Source of the DNA: a virus
DNA length: 56,324 nt
IMG/VR virus record: IMGVR_UViG_3300027969_000124
Location: 1-56,324 of that record
Strand: one strand, 5' to 3'
Each line of letters starts with the position of its first letter. The stretch's first letter is position 1. A model generated the notes under the pieces. That model was not told the DNA's origin, did not search any database, and saw only the letters and a program-made list of their open reading frames with translations. A program made the translations under genes and the position numbers. Below, piece by piece: positions 7,393 to 14,210 of the stretch.

Positions 7393-7423
7393 TTGACAAA
7401 CTAATAAATAGTGTGTGTATAAT
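7393..7423 (+). promoter_or_regulatory. Sigma70-type promoter
   Basis: Perfect hexamers TTGACA (7393-7398) and TATAAT (7418-7423) are separated by a long 19-base AT-rich spacer. The start would fall near 7430, at the beginning of a structured RNA. It could also feed the rightward replication genes by read-through. Confidence 0.7.
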
Positions 7424-7525
7424 CCAAACCGTTGTCGTAGTGGTCAACAGTTGGAAAGCCATTTACTCATGCCTCGCCCCGTAAAAAAGGGGAACCACTA
7501 CGGGGCAGTAGTAAGTGGCTTTTTT
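7424..7525 (+). ncRNA. Structured small RNA or leader ending in a terminator
   Basis: Downstream of the promoter come three nested structures. A 5' hairpin: CCAA 7424-7427 with TTGG 7451-7454, and GTTG 7431-7434 with CAAC 7445-7448. A long stem: AAAGCCATTTACT 7455-7467 with AGTAAGTGGCTTT 7510-7522. An inner stem: GCCCCGTA 7476-7483 with TACGGGGC 7499-7506. The long stem is followed by U residues, giving a terminator. The loop of the first hairpin (CGTAGTGGT, 7436-7444) is exactly complementary to 7494-7502, so an alternative or pseudoknotted fold is possible. No coding frame fits. It may be an sRNA or an attenuator. Confidence 0.55.
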
Positions 7526-7766
7526 ATTGCCTACGCACAACCGTACTCCAAACGTTATTAAGAGTTCAGCCTGACTGCGTGGAATAAAAGGGCTACACGG
7601 TACGTCTAAGACTAGGGGGCAGTTCCCGAACAATCCGTGCGACTGGTCGAATCATCAAGTCGAGGGGCTTAACGAAAGTTAGCATGATGATGCCGTAGGC
7701 GGTGAAACACCTTCTCCTTCCGTCTCCACGTCCGTGGGGTAGGGGGGTCTTTGGGTGAAATTTAGT
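7526..7766. other. Gene-free stretch downstream of the structured RNA
   Basis: No frame or recognisable tRNA/tmRNA is seen. The stretch is GC-richer than its neighbours and contains short complementary segments, so it could be part of a longer structured RNA or an untranslated leader of the following operon. Confidence 0.35.
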
Positions 7767-7786
7767 AAAAAGCCCCGCAAAGGGGC
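7767..7786 (-). terminator. Small minus-strand terminator hairpin
   Basis: GCCCC (7772-7776) pairs with GGGGC (7782-7786), with five U residues following on the minus strand. Like the hairpin at 6980-7007 it faces left, so the gene-free region between them is shielded from leftward transcripts. Confidence 0.45.
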
Positions 7787-7805
7787 ATTAACAAAGGAGA
7801 GAGAG

Positions 7806-8126
7806 ATGGATGATAGAGAACTGAGAAAGATGTACAGGCGAGATGCTATGGACACATCTATTGATGCGGCTATAAGCGTTTACCCTGAGTTAAAGAAGTT
7901 ACAAAGCGAGGTCATGGCTTATGCTGAGACAAGACCATTAGGCTTTACTGATGAGCAGATGAATATATATTTCAATACCCATCGGTCAACCTATCGTGCG
8001 AGGCGGTCAGAGTTAATGCACATGGGTCTTATCGTGGACAGCGGGGTTCGTCAAAAGATGCTTAACGGGCGCAATGCTACGGTTTGGATTCTTATTAAGT
8101 TTGTGAAGATCAAACATGCTGAGTAA
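7806..8126 (+). CDS. Winged-helix DNA-binding protein
   Basis: A 106-residue protein started at ATG 7806, with AAGGAGAG eight bases upstream. The C-terminal half (LGFTDEQM...STYRARRSELMHMGLIVDSG...GRNATVWIL) has the helix-turn-helix and wing pattern common in phage replication-region regulators (arrangement TxRxRRxEL then GLI). First gene of the rightward replication operon; overlaps the next gene by 11 bases. Confidence 0.75.
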   Translation: MDDRELRKMYRRDAMDTSIDAAISVYPELKKLQSEVMAYAETRPLGFTDEQMNIYFNTHRSTYRARRSELMHMGLIVDSGVRQKMLNGRNATVWILIKFVKIKHAE

Positions 8127-8637
8127 TACAGAAGACAAACTGGCTTGGTGTAAACACGGGGCAGACAAGGAAGATGGGTTTTCCCAGAATAGATTGTTTG
8201 ACCTTGGCTTGGCGGGGCATGTAAACCTAGCCAAAAAGACTGACCCATACACGCACGATTTATTTGTGCAGTTCCCATCGGATCTCAAGTCAGTCACTAC
8301 GCCTTTATTTAAATCAAAGGAGTTGTATGGGCTTGATCCCCAATACACTGTTACCTTCAACCAAAAAGATGCGACTAGGTACAAGGAGAAGTACCCCAAC
8401 ATCATCGTCATGTTTGATGTGAACTGGGAAACTCTCAAAAAAGATATCAATGGCATCGTTTATCAGGTTGACCCCATGCACGTAACTGTGGCAGGATTTC
8501 TGTCTGACATAAGTAGAGCAGTTAAACGCTCAGGCATGCATAAGATTGAGTACAAGAACCGAGTTGACGATGTTGCTGGTAATGCGAAAGAAAGCTGGGT
8601 TTTTGATCTGCGTTTTTTACACACATTGAAAGGCTGA
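8116..8637 (+). CDS. Conserved hypothetical phage protein, possible nuclease-like fold
   Basis: A 173-residue protein. The middle region (FPSDLKSVTTPLF, then YKEKYPNIIVMFDVNWE) alternates acidic and lysine residues in beta-like strands, somewhat like a PD-(D/E)XK core, but I cannot assign the family firmly. It overlaps both neighbours (TGATG with the HNH-like gene), so it is co-translated with replication genes. Confidence 0.7.
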   Translation: MLSNTEDKLAWCKHGADKEDGFSQNRLFDLGLAGHVNLAKKTDPYTHDLFVQFPSDLKSVTTPLFKSKELYGLDPQYTVTFNQKDATRYKEKYPNIIVMFDVNWETLKKDINGIVYQVDPMHVTVAGFLSDISRAVKRSGMHKIEYKNRVDDVAGNAKESWVFDLRFLHTLKG

Positions 8638-8876
8638 TGATGAGAGACTATAAACAAGAATACAAGACACAAGTAAAGAGAGATGAGTTACCCAACCGCA
8701 TGGAGCGTCAGAAAGCGAGGAGGAAGCTGGACGCTGACGGTGTAAACAGAAAAGGCAAAGACGTGGCGCACGTCAAAGCATTGAGCAAGGGAGGCTCTAA
8801 TGCTACTGGCATCAAATTGCAAGCCCCATCGAAGAACCGCAGTTTCAAGCGTAATTCCGATGGGAGCATGAAATGA
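8637..8876 (+). CDS. Small HNH-like endonuclease family protein
   Basis: A 79-residue basic protein. The C-terminal KGKDVAHVKALSKGGS then PSKNRSFKR matches the short HNH-like proteins of phages (usually DxDH...N...N/H). Here the first acidic/His pair reads DVAH, so activity is uncertain. It could start at 8637 or at the adjacent ATG 8640. Overlaps the next gene by 4 bases. Confidence 0.7.
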   Translation: MMRDYKQEYKTQVKRDELPNRMERQKARRKLDADGVNRKGKDVAHVKALSKGGSNATGIKLQAPSKNRSFKRNSDGSMK

Positions 8877-9127
8877 CCCGACACGAAATAGCAGAAGAAT
8901 TCGGTGATGAACTTCTTTTCATTGACCCCGAGAACCTAGACAAGTGCATCATTGGGGTAGCGACCCGCTGTGGCATGCCACCCGTCACGGTTTATGACAG
9001 GGATCAGTTAATCCTAGCCTTCATGGAAGATGGCATGACGGACGAGGAAGCATCCGAATACATCGCGTTTAACATCGAAAGCGCGTATGTTGGCGAAGCA
9101 ACACCGATGGTGATGGTGAGGGTTTAA
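8873..9127 (+). CDS. Hypothetical acidic protein
   Basis: An 84-residue acidic protein with DPENLDKCIIGVATRCG and DGMTDEEASEYIAFNIESAY. Its stop codon TAA lies inside a GTTTAAAC palindrome (9122-9129) that directly abuts the primase-helicase ATG. By recollection similar proteins sit upstream of phage primases; function unknown. Confidence 0.75.
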   Translation: MTRHEIAEEFGDELLFIDPENLDKCIIGVATRCGMPPVTVYDRDQLILAFMEDGMTDEEASEYIAFNIESAYVGEATPMVMVRV

Positions 9128-9129
9128 AC

Positions 9130-10815
9130 ATGAATCTGGATCACGTCGCCTTCAACGACCACGCACGTATAGCCTGTCCCGAATGCTCGGACGATAGGAA
9201 GAAATCCAACTCTAAAGACATGACGCTGACCCGCAAGCCTGACGGTGCGGTCATCTATCACTGTCACCACTGCCTCACAAGCGGTCTTCTACAACCTAAA
9301 AACGAAACACACAGGGAGAGTAAATTGTCCGCAGTACCAAACATTGCCATAGTGAACAACAAACTGCAAGACCATCACTATGCATGGCTGTCTAAACGGG
9401 GTATTTCCCAACAGACAGCAGATAAGATGAAACTTTTCGCTGCCGATAAGTTTTTTAGCAAACTGGGCAAGACCTCCGAAGCAATCGGATTCCCTTATTA
9501 CCGAAGCGGTGCGTTGGTGGCAGTCAAGTACAGATCATTCCCTGAGAAAGATTTCACCCAAGACTCAGGCGGGGCGCACGACTTCTTTGGCATTGATCTA
9601 GTAGAGAAGGGTAAACCCCTAGTCATTGTTGAGGGTGAGATAGATGCGCTGACGGCTATGGAATGCGGGATAGAGAATGTAGTGTCAGTGCCAAGCGGTG
9701 CGCCTATCAAGGTGGCAGATGGCAAAGTGCTACCCAGCGAGGATAAGAAGTTTTCCTACGTGTGGAACGCACGAGACATTATTGAGTCAGCCCCGTATAT
9801 CGTCCTAGCCACAGACCAAGACACAGCGGGTCAGGCATTGGCAGAAGAACTAGCCAGAAGGATCGGCAAAGATAAATGTCGCATCGCCAAGTTCAGCAAG
9901 AAAGATTTAAACGAAGTCTTACTCGATGACCCAGCACGGCATAGCGCAGTCAAAGACATCATCGAAGGCGCAACCCCGTACCCCATCGCAGGTCTCTCGG
10001 ATGCGGGCATTTACTTTGACCGTTTAAACGACCTATACCAGAAAGGAACGGGGAAAGGATTTTCAACGGGGTACGCCTCGGTTGATAGCGTTTACACGGT
10101 TGCTCCTAGCCAACTCACTGTTGTTACTGGGTATCCCTCATCAGGAAAATCCAACTTCATCGATCAGGTCATGGTCAATCTCGCACGTGGAGCAGACTGG
10201 AAGTTCGCAGTGTGTTCGTTTGAGAATCAGCCTGAGATCCACATCTCCCGCCTGATGGAGATTTACACCAAGAAAAGATTCTTTGATGGCAAGGATCGCA
10301 TGACGGAGGAAGAAAAAGAACATGCGTTTAAATGGGTACAGGATCATTTCTTGTTCATCGATACCAACGGAGAAGAACCGTCAACACTGGAGTCCATCTT
10401 GGATCGGGCGAGGGTAGCGGTTAAACGCATGGGGGTGCGGGGTATGGTCATCGATCCATACAACTACATAGAGTTAGACAAGACCAACTCGACAGAGACT
10501 GAGGCGATAAGTTCCATGCTGACCAAGGTGCAGAAGTTCGTCAAAGCCCATGACGTGCATTGTTGGTTCATCGCTCACCCATCCAAGATCAACCGCTCAG
10601 GGGTGGAGCAACCTCGACCCGACGGTATGTCAATCAGTGGATCGATGGCATGGTGGGCTAAGACCGACTGTGGTATCACCGTCCACAGGGCAGAGCAATG
10701 CGTTGAAATCGCAGTGTGGAAGTGTAGATATCGGTGGGTGGGTACGCAAGGTGAAACGACCCTTCTCTATAACAAGACAGCGGGTACGTACTCAGAGAAT
10801 CTAGATCAGTTCTAG
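9130..10815 (+). CDS. Bifunctional primase-helicase (T7 gp4-like)
   Basis: A 561-residue replication protein. The N-terminal zinc-binding domain has C16xxC19 and C45xxC48. A TOPRIM-like domain has VIVEGEIDAL (E168/E170) and ATDQDTAGQ (D229/D231). The C-terminal SF4 (DnaB-type) helicase has Walker A GYPSSGKS (334-341), a GMVIDPYNYI Walker B and a WFIAHPSK motif. It makes primers and unwinds DNA at the fork. No phage DNA polymerase is visible here, so it probably works with the host replicase. Last gene of the rightward replication operon, converging with the second leftward operon. Confidence 0.93.
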   Translation: MNLDHVAFNDHARIACPECSDDRKKSNSKDMTLTRKPDGAVIYHCHHCLTSGLLQPKNETHRESKLSAVPNIAIVNNKLQDHHYAWLSKRGISQQTADKMKLFAADKFFSKLGKTSEAIGFPYYRSGALVAVKYRSFPEKDFTQDSGGAHDFFGIDLVEKGKPLVIVEGEIDALTAMECGIENVVSVPSGAPIKVADGKVLPSEDKKFSYVWNARDIIESAPYIVLATDQDTAGQALAEELARRIGKDKCRIAKFSKKDLNEVLLDDPARHSAVKDIIEGATPYPIAGLSDAGIYFDRLNDLYQKGTGKGFSTGYASVDSVYTVAPSQLTVVTGYPSSGKSNFIDQVMVNLARGADWKFAVCSFENQPEIHISRLMEIYTKKRFFDGKDRMTEEEKEHAFKWVQDHFLFIDTNGEEPSTLESILDRARVAVKRMGVRGMVIDPYNYIELDKTNSTETEAISSMLTKVQKFVKAHDVHCWFIAHPSKINRSGVEQPRPDGMSISGSMAWWAKTDCGITVHRAEQCVEIAVWKCRYRWVGTQGETTLLYNKTAGTYSENLDQF

Positions 10816-11041
10816 AGGGGTGGGGGGTTGGGTGATTCGTAGCATGCCCCCCTTCATGCCTTCAAAAGTCCCCTTGGCGAATACGTACAAAAACCAAGGG
10901 GGTCAGGTATCAGTCACATCACCCACGCTAGATACCCGACTACATAAATAATCTTACCTGCACATAAGAATTTTTCTGCGGCAGCAGGAAGATATGCGTT
11001 TAAACGTACCAGCAGCCAGCCGCAGCGGGATAAATGTAGGT
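10816..11041. other. Convergent intergenic region with inverted repeats
   Basis: No gene. CCCCTTGG (10870-10877) and CCAAGGGG (10894-10901) form a hairpin that may end transcripts from either side, though without a good U-run. CTGCGGC (10976-10982) and GCCGCAG (11019-11025) form a second inverted repeat with GTTTAAAC (10998-11005) in its loop. A further GTTTAAAC lies at 11040-11047. Confidence 0.45.
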
Positions 11042-11281
11042 TTAAACATTTAATCTTGCCCTGAAAACTGCACGAGGAAGAGAAGCAAAACGACCACACA
11101 GGCGAGGGACTCGACCCTTGGTCATCTTATAAACATTCCATATGCCATCGTAAGCAATGTATTTTTCACCCACGCTAATAAACCGCTCGTCATTCTGTAG
11201 GTTGACAAGGTTGTCGTGTTTGTAAGCGGTTTGTAGGAACATGGGGTTGCGGTTGGTTATGGTTTTAATCTTCTGTAACAT
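11042..11281 (-). CDS. Hypothetical small basic protein
   Basis: A 79-residue basic protein from ATG 11281. The longer frame to 11431 has an N-terminus antisense-like in composition and overlaps the neighbouring gene almost completely, so I reject it. Contains ISVGEKYIAYDGIWNVYKM and an arginine-rich end. Last gene of the second leftward operon; overlaps the preceding gene by 17 bases. Function unknown. Confidence 0.6.
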   Translation of the reverse strand: MLQKIKTITNRNPMFLQTAYKHDNLVNLQNDERFISVGEKYIAYDGIWNVYKMTKGRVPRLCGRFASLPRAVFRARLNV

Positions 11282-11441
11282 CGATAACATCATTCTCAAC
11301 ATCACAATCAAGAGACCCATATTCAAAGTCCAACGAACTAGCCAAGACCACGGCTTTTTGGTAAGCCTCTTCCTTGGTGTTAGCCTCGACCTCGAATGAA
11401 TGATGGGACGTGTAAACCATATGCACTTCAAATGCTCTCAT
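11265..11441 (-). CDS. Hypothetical small acidic protein (58 aa)
   Basis: A 58-residue frame from ATG 11441 to the TAA at 11265, preceded by a strong AAGGAGATC site. It begins MRAFEVHMVYTSHHSFEVEA, contains ANTKEEAYQKAV and ends in an acidic tail. The beta-strand plus EEA-helix layout resembles the 59-residue protein at 18097-18276. Function unknown. Confidence 0.75.
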   Translation of the reverse strand: MRAFEVHMVYTSHHSFEVEANTKEEAYQKAVVLASSLDFEYGSLDCDVENDVIDVTED

Positions 11442-11614
11442 TTGATCTCCTTAAAACCCGCCACACACAGGATTACTTCCTCGCACTCAGGATCAAATCC
11501 ATACTGCTCCGCAACAAGATCCCACTCGGGGATGGTCTCAGGATCAATGGCGAACCACGCACCTTTTGGCAAGACGGTGTAACCCGCCTTCTTCATTTTT
11601 GATTCTGTAATCAT
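11438..11614 (-). CDS. Hypothetical small protein
   Basis: A 58-residue protein starting at ATG 11614, which overlaps the upstream stop as ATGA and has GGGAG upstream; the ATG at 11626 is the alternative. Sequence MITESKMKKAGYTVLPKG then an acidic, aromatic C-terminus. Not recognised. Confidence 0.65.
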   Translation of the reverse strand: MITESKMKKAGYTVLPKGAWFAIDPETIPEWDLVAEQYGFDPECEEVILCVAGFKEIK

Positions 11615-11955
11615 GCCGACTCCCATTCCGCCAGCACCGCCAGCAAACTGTTTAAACGGTCAGTGAAGTCTTCGTCGTCTATCATGTCAGGTGCGTTCTC
11701 CTGTGCCAACCTGATAGCACTCTTCAACGCAGAAACCAAATCGTTGGTATACATCTCAAAATGAGAACGTGTGTTATGAATAAATTCAGAAACTTGTTCG
11801 AGCGTGTGATTCTCCACAACTTCCCAAACGCTGATATCAGGGTGAGACCACTGCTCTTCGGGATCGGTTAATATCGCCATGACTTCCTCGTAAGACTTAT
11901 CGTCATCAAAGTGTGTAAGCCATTCAGCCAAAGCAAATCGTTCAGATAGTTTCAT
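11611..11955 (-). CDS. Hypothetical acidic helical protein
   Basis: A 114-residue acidic protein, largely helical, with no recognised motif. Coupled by 4-base overlap to both neighbours. It could be a small inhibitor-type protein, but nothing in the sequence proves it. Confidence 0.75.
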   Translation of the reverse strand: MKLSERFALAEWLTHFDDDKSYEEVMAILTDPEEQWSHPDISVWEVVENHTLEQVSEFIHNTRSHFEMYTNDLVSALKSAIRLAQENAPDMIDDEDFTDRLNSLLAVLAEWESA

Positions 11956-12203
11956 ATTGTTTCTCCTTTAGTTATAAAAAGTCTTTTGTATTGCAAGGCT
12001 AAATGCGCTATGGATTCAGCATCGCCCTCTTCAACTGCATCAAACATATTGATGATTGCCTCTTGCATGCGTGCTATGGTCATCAATTTTTGAGCCTCAC
12101 GTTCTGAGTCAAACAAGTTGTCTCCATGCTCATCACTGATAGGGTCACCAGTGTATTTATCAACCACCATGAACCCATCTTTGGTTTTAGTTACTTTGTA
12201 CAT
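11952..12203 (-). CDS. Hypothetical small protein
   Basis: An 83-residue protein. The N-terminal beta hairpin-like part (MYKVTKTKDGFMVVDKYTG) is followed by an acidic helical part (FDAVEEGDAESIAHLALQYKRLF). Not recognised. Its stop overlaps the next start. Confidence 0.75.
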   Translation of the reverse strand: MYKVTKTKDGFMVVDKYTGDPISDEHGDNLFDSEREAQKLMTIARMQEAIINMFDAVEEGDAESIAHLALQYKRLFITKGETI

Positions 12204-12205
12204 CT

Positions 12206-12622
12206 TTACTCCTTTTGTGCGTTTAAACGATTAACTGCGTCTTCTAAATACTGGATAGCGTCACCTTGACGTTTCCATGTTTCACCGTCATTTTCATCAC
12301 CCTCAACATAAGCGTAGTAGTGGTTTGCTCCCACCTCAACCATCCCCTCGCTCTTTATCGTTGGAAAATAGAAGTGGTAGTGTTGACACCACAGTAAATC
12401 CATTTCAGATTCGGGATGCTCCAATGCCCACTCAACTTTCGTCAGCACCGCCATACCCTTCGGTAAACGGTCAACAATGCTTTGTGCAAACTCCTTGTCG
12501 GGTTCAACATCGGGCGGTGTGTTTCTAAATTGCTCAAACAAAACTTGCGCCTTGTCTTCGCCATGCTCTTCGATCAAGTCATCTAAATCTACATAGGGTG
12601 TATTCAGTATCGATATGTTCAT
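12206..12622 (-). CDS. Hypothetical acidic protein
   Basis: A 138-residue acidic protein with a helical N-terminus and an aromatic, probably beta-rich centre (LLWCQHYHFYFPTIKSEG, NHYYAYVEGDEND). Not recognised. Two bases separate it from the next gene, and GTTTAAAC (12221-12228) lies at its 3' end, upstream of the next ribosome site. Confidence 0.75.
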   Translation of the reverse strand: MNISILNTPYVDLDDLIEEHGEDKAQVLFEQFRNTPPDVEPDKEFAQSIVDRLPKGMAVLTKVEWALEHPESEMDLLWCQHYHFYFPTIKSEGMVEVGANHYYAYVEGDENDGETWKRQGDAIQYLEDAVNRLNAQKE

Positions 12623-12825
12623 TTGCCACCTCCATAAAAATATTTAAGTTCTGCTTTCAAATTGTCAATCTCTATTTGTTTGCTGTCTCCTTCGGTTGCA
12701 ACTTGCCACAAGTCATCGGCAAAGTTTATTAAATTCGTACTCAGTAAGAGGTCATGTTTTTCTGCAAGCGCATCCAACATTTCTTCCACCTCACTCCACG
12801 GTTTGTTGTTTAAATCACTGATCAT
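12619..12825 (-). CDS. Hypothetical small helical protein
   Basis: A 68-residue acidic helical protein (MISDLNNKPWSEVEEMLDAL start) with the C-terminal YFYGGGK. Four-base overlap with the next gene and 11-base overlap with the one before. Not recognised. Confidence 0.7.
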   Translation of the reverse strand: MISDLNNKPWSEVEEMLDALAEKHDLLLSTNLINFADDLWQVATEGDSKQIEIDNLKAELKYFYGGGK

Positions 12826-12994
12826 TTTTTACTCCTTCTTGAACATAAACATCATCGACCCAACATGCCGTTGCACCGTAGTTACCACGCATTTCCTCAC
12901 AATCTTTTGTGATGACGTTGGTGATAACGTCGGACATCGCACTGTCGGGATCGGTGATCCCTTCGAACTCAAACACAACTACAACTCGTAACAT
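12815..12994 (-). CDS. Hypothetical small protein (59 aa)
   Basis: Started at ATG 12994 because AAGGAGAAG lies just upstream; GTTTAAAC (13007-13014) sits directly before that site. Begins MLRVVVVFEFEGITD, a short beta strand followed by a helical part and a VDDVYVQEG strand. Not recognised. Confidence 0.7.
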   Translation of the reverse strand: MLRVVVVFEFEGITDPDSAMSDVITNVITKDCEEMRGNYGATACWVDDVYVQEGVKNDQ

Positions 12995-13016
12995 ATCTTC
13001 TCCTTTGTTTAAACGT

Positions 13017-13247
13017 TTAATCTTGTGCGGGTTCAAACTTTGATGCAGTCCACCCACTACCATCCAATGCTTTCAAGGTTGCTATGGGGATAAACCTCTC
13101 AAGCACAACCTCGCCATTTTTGTCAAAGACATACAAGGCTAAGTCTTCCTTACCCAAATAAGCCTCAACATACCCGCTAGTCTTTCCGACATTGATAACA
13201 GCACTCTTGACCTTGTTGTCAAGCAATTCAACTGAAAGTTTCATCAT
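13017..13247 (-). CDS. Hypothetical small beta-rich protein
   Basis: A 76-residue protein (or 75 from ATG 13244) preceded by AGGAG, with GTTTAAAC (13260-13267) abutting that site upstream. Predicted to be mainly beta strands (VKSAVINVG, VEAYLGKEDLALYVF). Not recognised. Confidence 0.75.
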   Translation of the reverse strand: MMKLSVELLDNKVKSAVINVGKTSGYVEAYLGKEDLALYVFDKNGEVVLERFIPIATLKALDGSGWTASKFEPAQD

Positions 13248-13268
13248 TTGTTTTCTCCTGTTTAAACG

Positions 13269-13499
13269 TTAATGCATTTCTTTTGATTCGGGATGGAAGA
13301 ACTTTTCAAAGTTCCACGCATACCCCACTTGGTCTAGGAAGTCCTGACGCTCCAAACGATTTAACGCATGTAGCACCGCCAACTTGATCAGGACAGCATC
13401 GATAGCGGGATCGGTTATTCCCGCATCACTTATCGTTGACGCTAACTCTGTGAAGAGTCGCATCATTCTTTTTTCTTCTTCCTCGTCATCCATACGCAT
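13269..13499 (-). CDS. Hypothetical small acidic protein
   Basis: A 76-residue protein with a run of glutamates near the N-terminus and a helical centre (AIDAVLIKLAVLHALNRL). The start could be ATG 13499 or 13493; neither has a strong ribosome site, and it may rely on coupling to the membrane microprotein upstream. Not recognised. Confidence 0.65.
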   Translation of the reverse strand: MRMDDEEEEKRMMRLFTELASTISDAGITDPAIDAVLIKLAVLHALNRLERQDFLDQVGYAWNFEKFFHPESKEMH

Positions 13500-13569
13500 G
13501 CCAAACGAAAAGATCCAACACGATCACGGCAATTGCGACCGTGTATACGAACGTAATTACTTTATTCAC
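13486..13569 (-). CDS. Small single-pass membrane protein (27 aa)
   Basis: A 27-residue frame with a GTG start at 13569 preceded by AAAGGATG, and a TGA overlapping the next gene's start. The product is MNKVITFVYTVAIAVIVLDL followed by FVWHAYG: a single hydrophobic helix with a basic N-terminal end. It overlaps the upstream gene by 8 bases. Real coding is likely but not certain at this length. Confidence 0.55.
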   Translation of the reverse strand: MNKVITFVYTVAIAVIVLDLFVWHAYG

Positions 13570-13837
13570 GTTGCATCCTTTCCATCAAAAACTTAACGCT
13601 CTTGCGTGCGTGACTGTCATAGCCACGCTTGGCGATATCCTCGATGACCAACAGCATGTCAGGCGCAAACGTGATTAGCCGTGCGTTAGCCCTCTGAGTA
13701 CCTACTGGCATCGCTTTGCTAGAGCAGTCAGCAACAATCATCGACCCCCCTGTGGGGTCTTGCGTCCACACGGTATTGCCCTTTGACCCAACGACGGAGG
13801 GGACGAACCAATGACCCCCTGCTATATGTTTAAACAT
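13562..13837 (-). CDS. Conserved phage hypothetical protein
   Basis: A 91-residue protein from ATG 13837, whose first codons are ATG TTT AAA CAT within a GTTTAAAC palindrome. It contains GGHWFVPSVVGSKG and the C-terminal RANARLITFAPDMLLVIEDIA. That pattern (ANARLI..APDLL) is widespread in small phage proteins of unknown function. The longer frame to 13984 overlaps the neighbouring gene and is rejected. Confidence 0.75.
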   Translation of the reverse strand: MFKHIAGGHWFVPSVVGSKGNTVWTQDPTGGSMIVADCSSKAMPVGTQRANARLITFAPDMLLVIEDIAKRGYDSHARKSVKFLMERMQRE

Positions 13838-14018
13838 GGTTAACCTCCAAGTAACGGAGACCCGCTTGTGCGTGCGTGAGTTGATTGGAGCAGTCTTCCT
13901 CATCGATAAAGGTGTAGGTCTCCTCGTACATCTGCTCCCAGTCACCGTCGATGCATTCCCATATCTCCCATTGCCCAGTGCCATTGGGGAATTTGTAGAG
14001 TCTGATTTCGTATTTCAT
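13830..14018 (-). CDS. Hypothetical small protein
   Basis: A 62-residue protein with a tryptophan-rich beta part (YKFPNGTGQWEIWECIDGDW) and a C-terminal helix. Overlaps the next gene by 8 bases and the preceding one by 4. Not recognised. Confidence 0.7.
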   Translation of the reverse strand: MKYEIRLYKFPNGTGQWEIWECIDGDWEQMYEETYTFIDEEDCSNQLTHAQAGLRYLEVNHV

Positions 14019-14200
14019 TTTCTCTTCTCCTCAACTTTTACAATTAAAACTTTGCCATCGATATCGCCATACTTATCAGCAATCCCTTTGCGCCAAGTGA
14101 TGACCGCTTCATAAACATCCGATGCATGTAGCACCGCACGGCTATACCCAAAATTTTCTTTCCAATAAAGTATTTCGTAATTTGTACTGGTAGGTTTCAC
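14015..14200 (-). CDS. Hypothetical small protein, GTG start
   Basis: A 61-residue protein. I chose GTG at 14200 because AAGGGG lies 6 bases upstream and the frame then starts 11 bases after the VWA gene ends; the ATG at 14251 would overlap that gene. Contains YEILYWKENFGYSRAVLHAS, consistent with a small alpha/beta fold. Not recognised. Confidence 0.65.
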   Translation of the reverse strand: MKPTSTNYEILYWKENFGYSRAVLHASDVYEAVITWRKGIADKYGDIDGKVLIVKVEEKRK

Positions 14201-14210
14201 GTTGTTCCCC

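Noticed and set aside
7526-7766. tRNA or tmRNA in the gene-free region
   Set aside because: Short matches such as GGTCGAATC and a CTCCAC end were seen, but no cloverleaf or acceptor stem with matching arms could be drawn.
10870-10901. Firm rho-independent terminator between convergent operons
   Set aside because: The hairpin is good but no U-run follows on either strand, so it is only mentioned in the intergenic entry.
11042-11431. Full-length 129-residue frame
   Set aside because: Its first half lies over the well-supported 58-residue gene in another frame and has no ribosome site; only the part from 11281 is kept.
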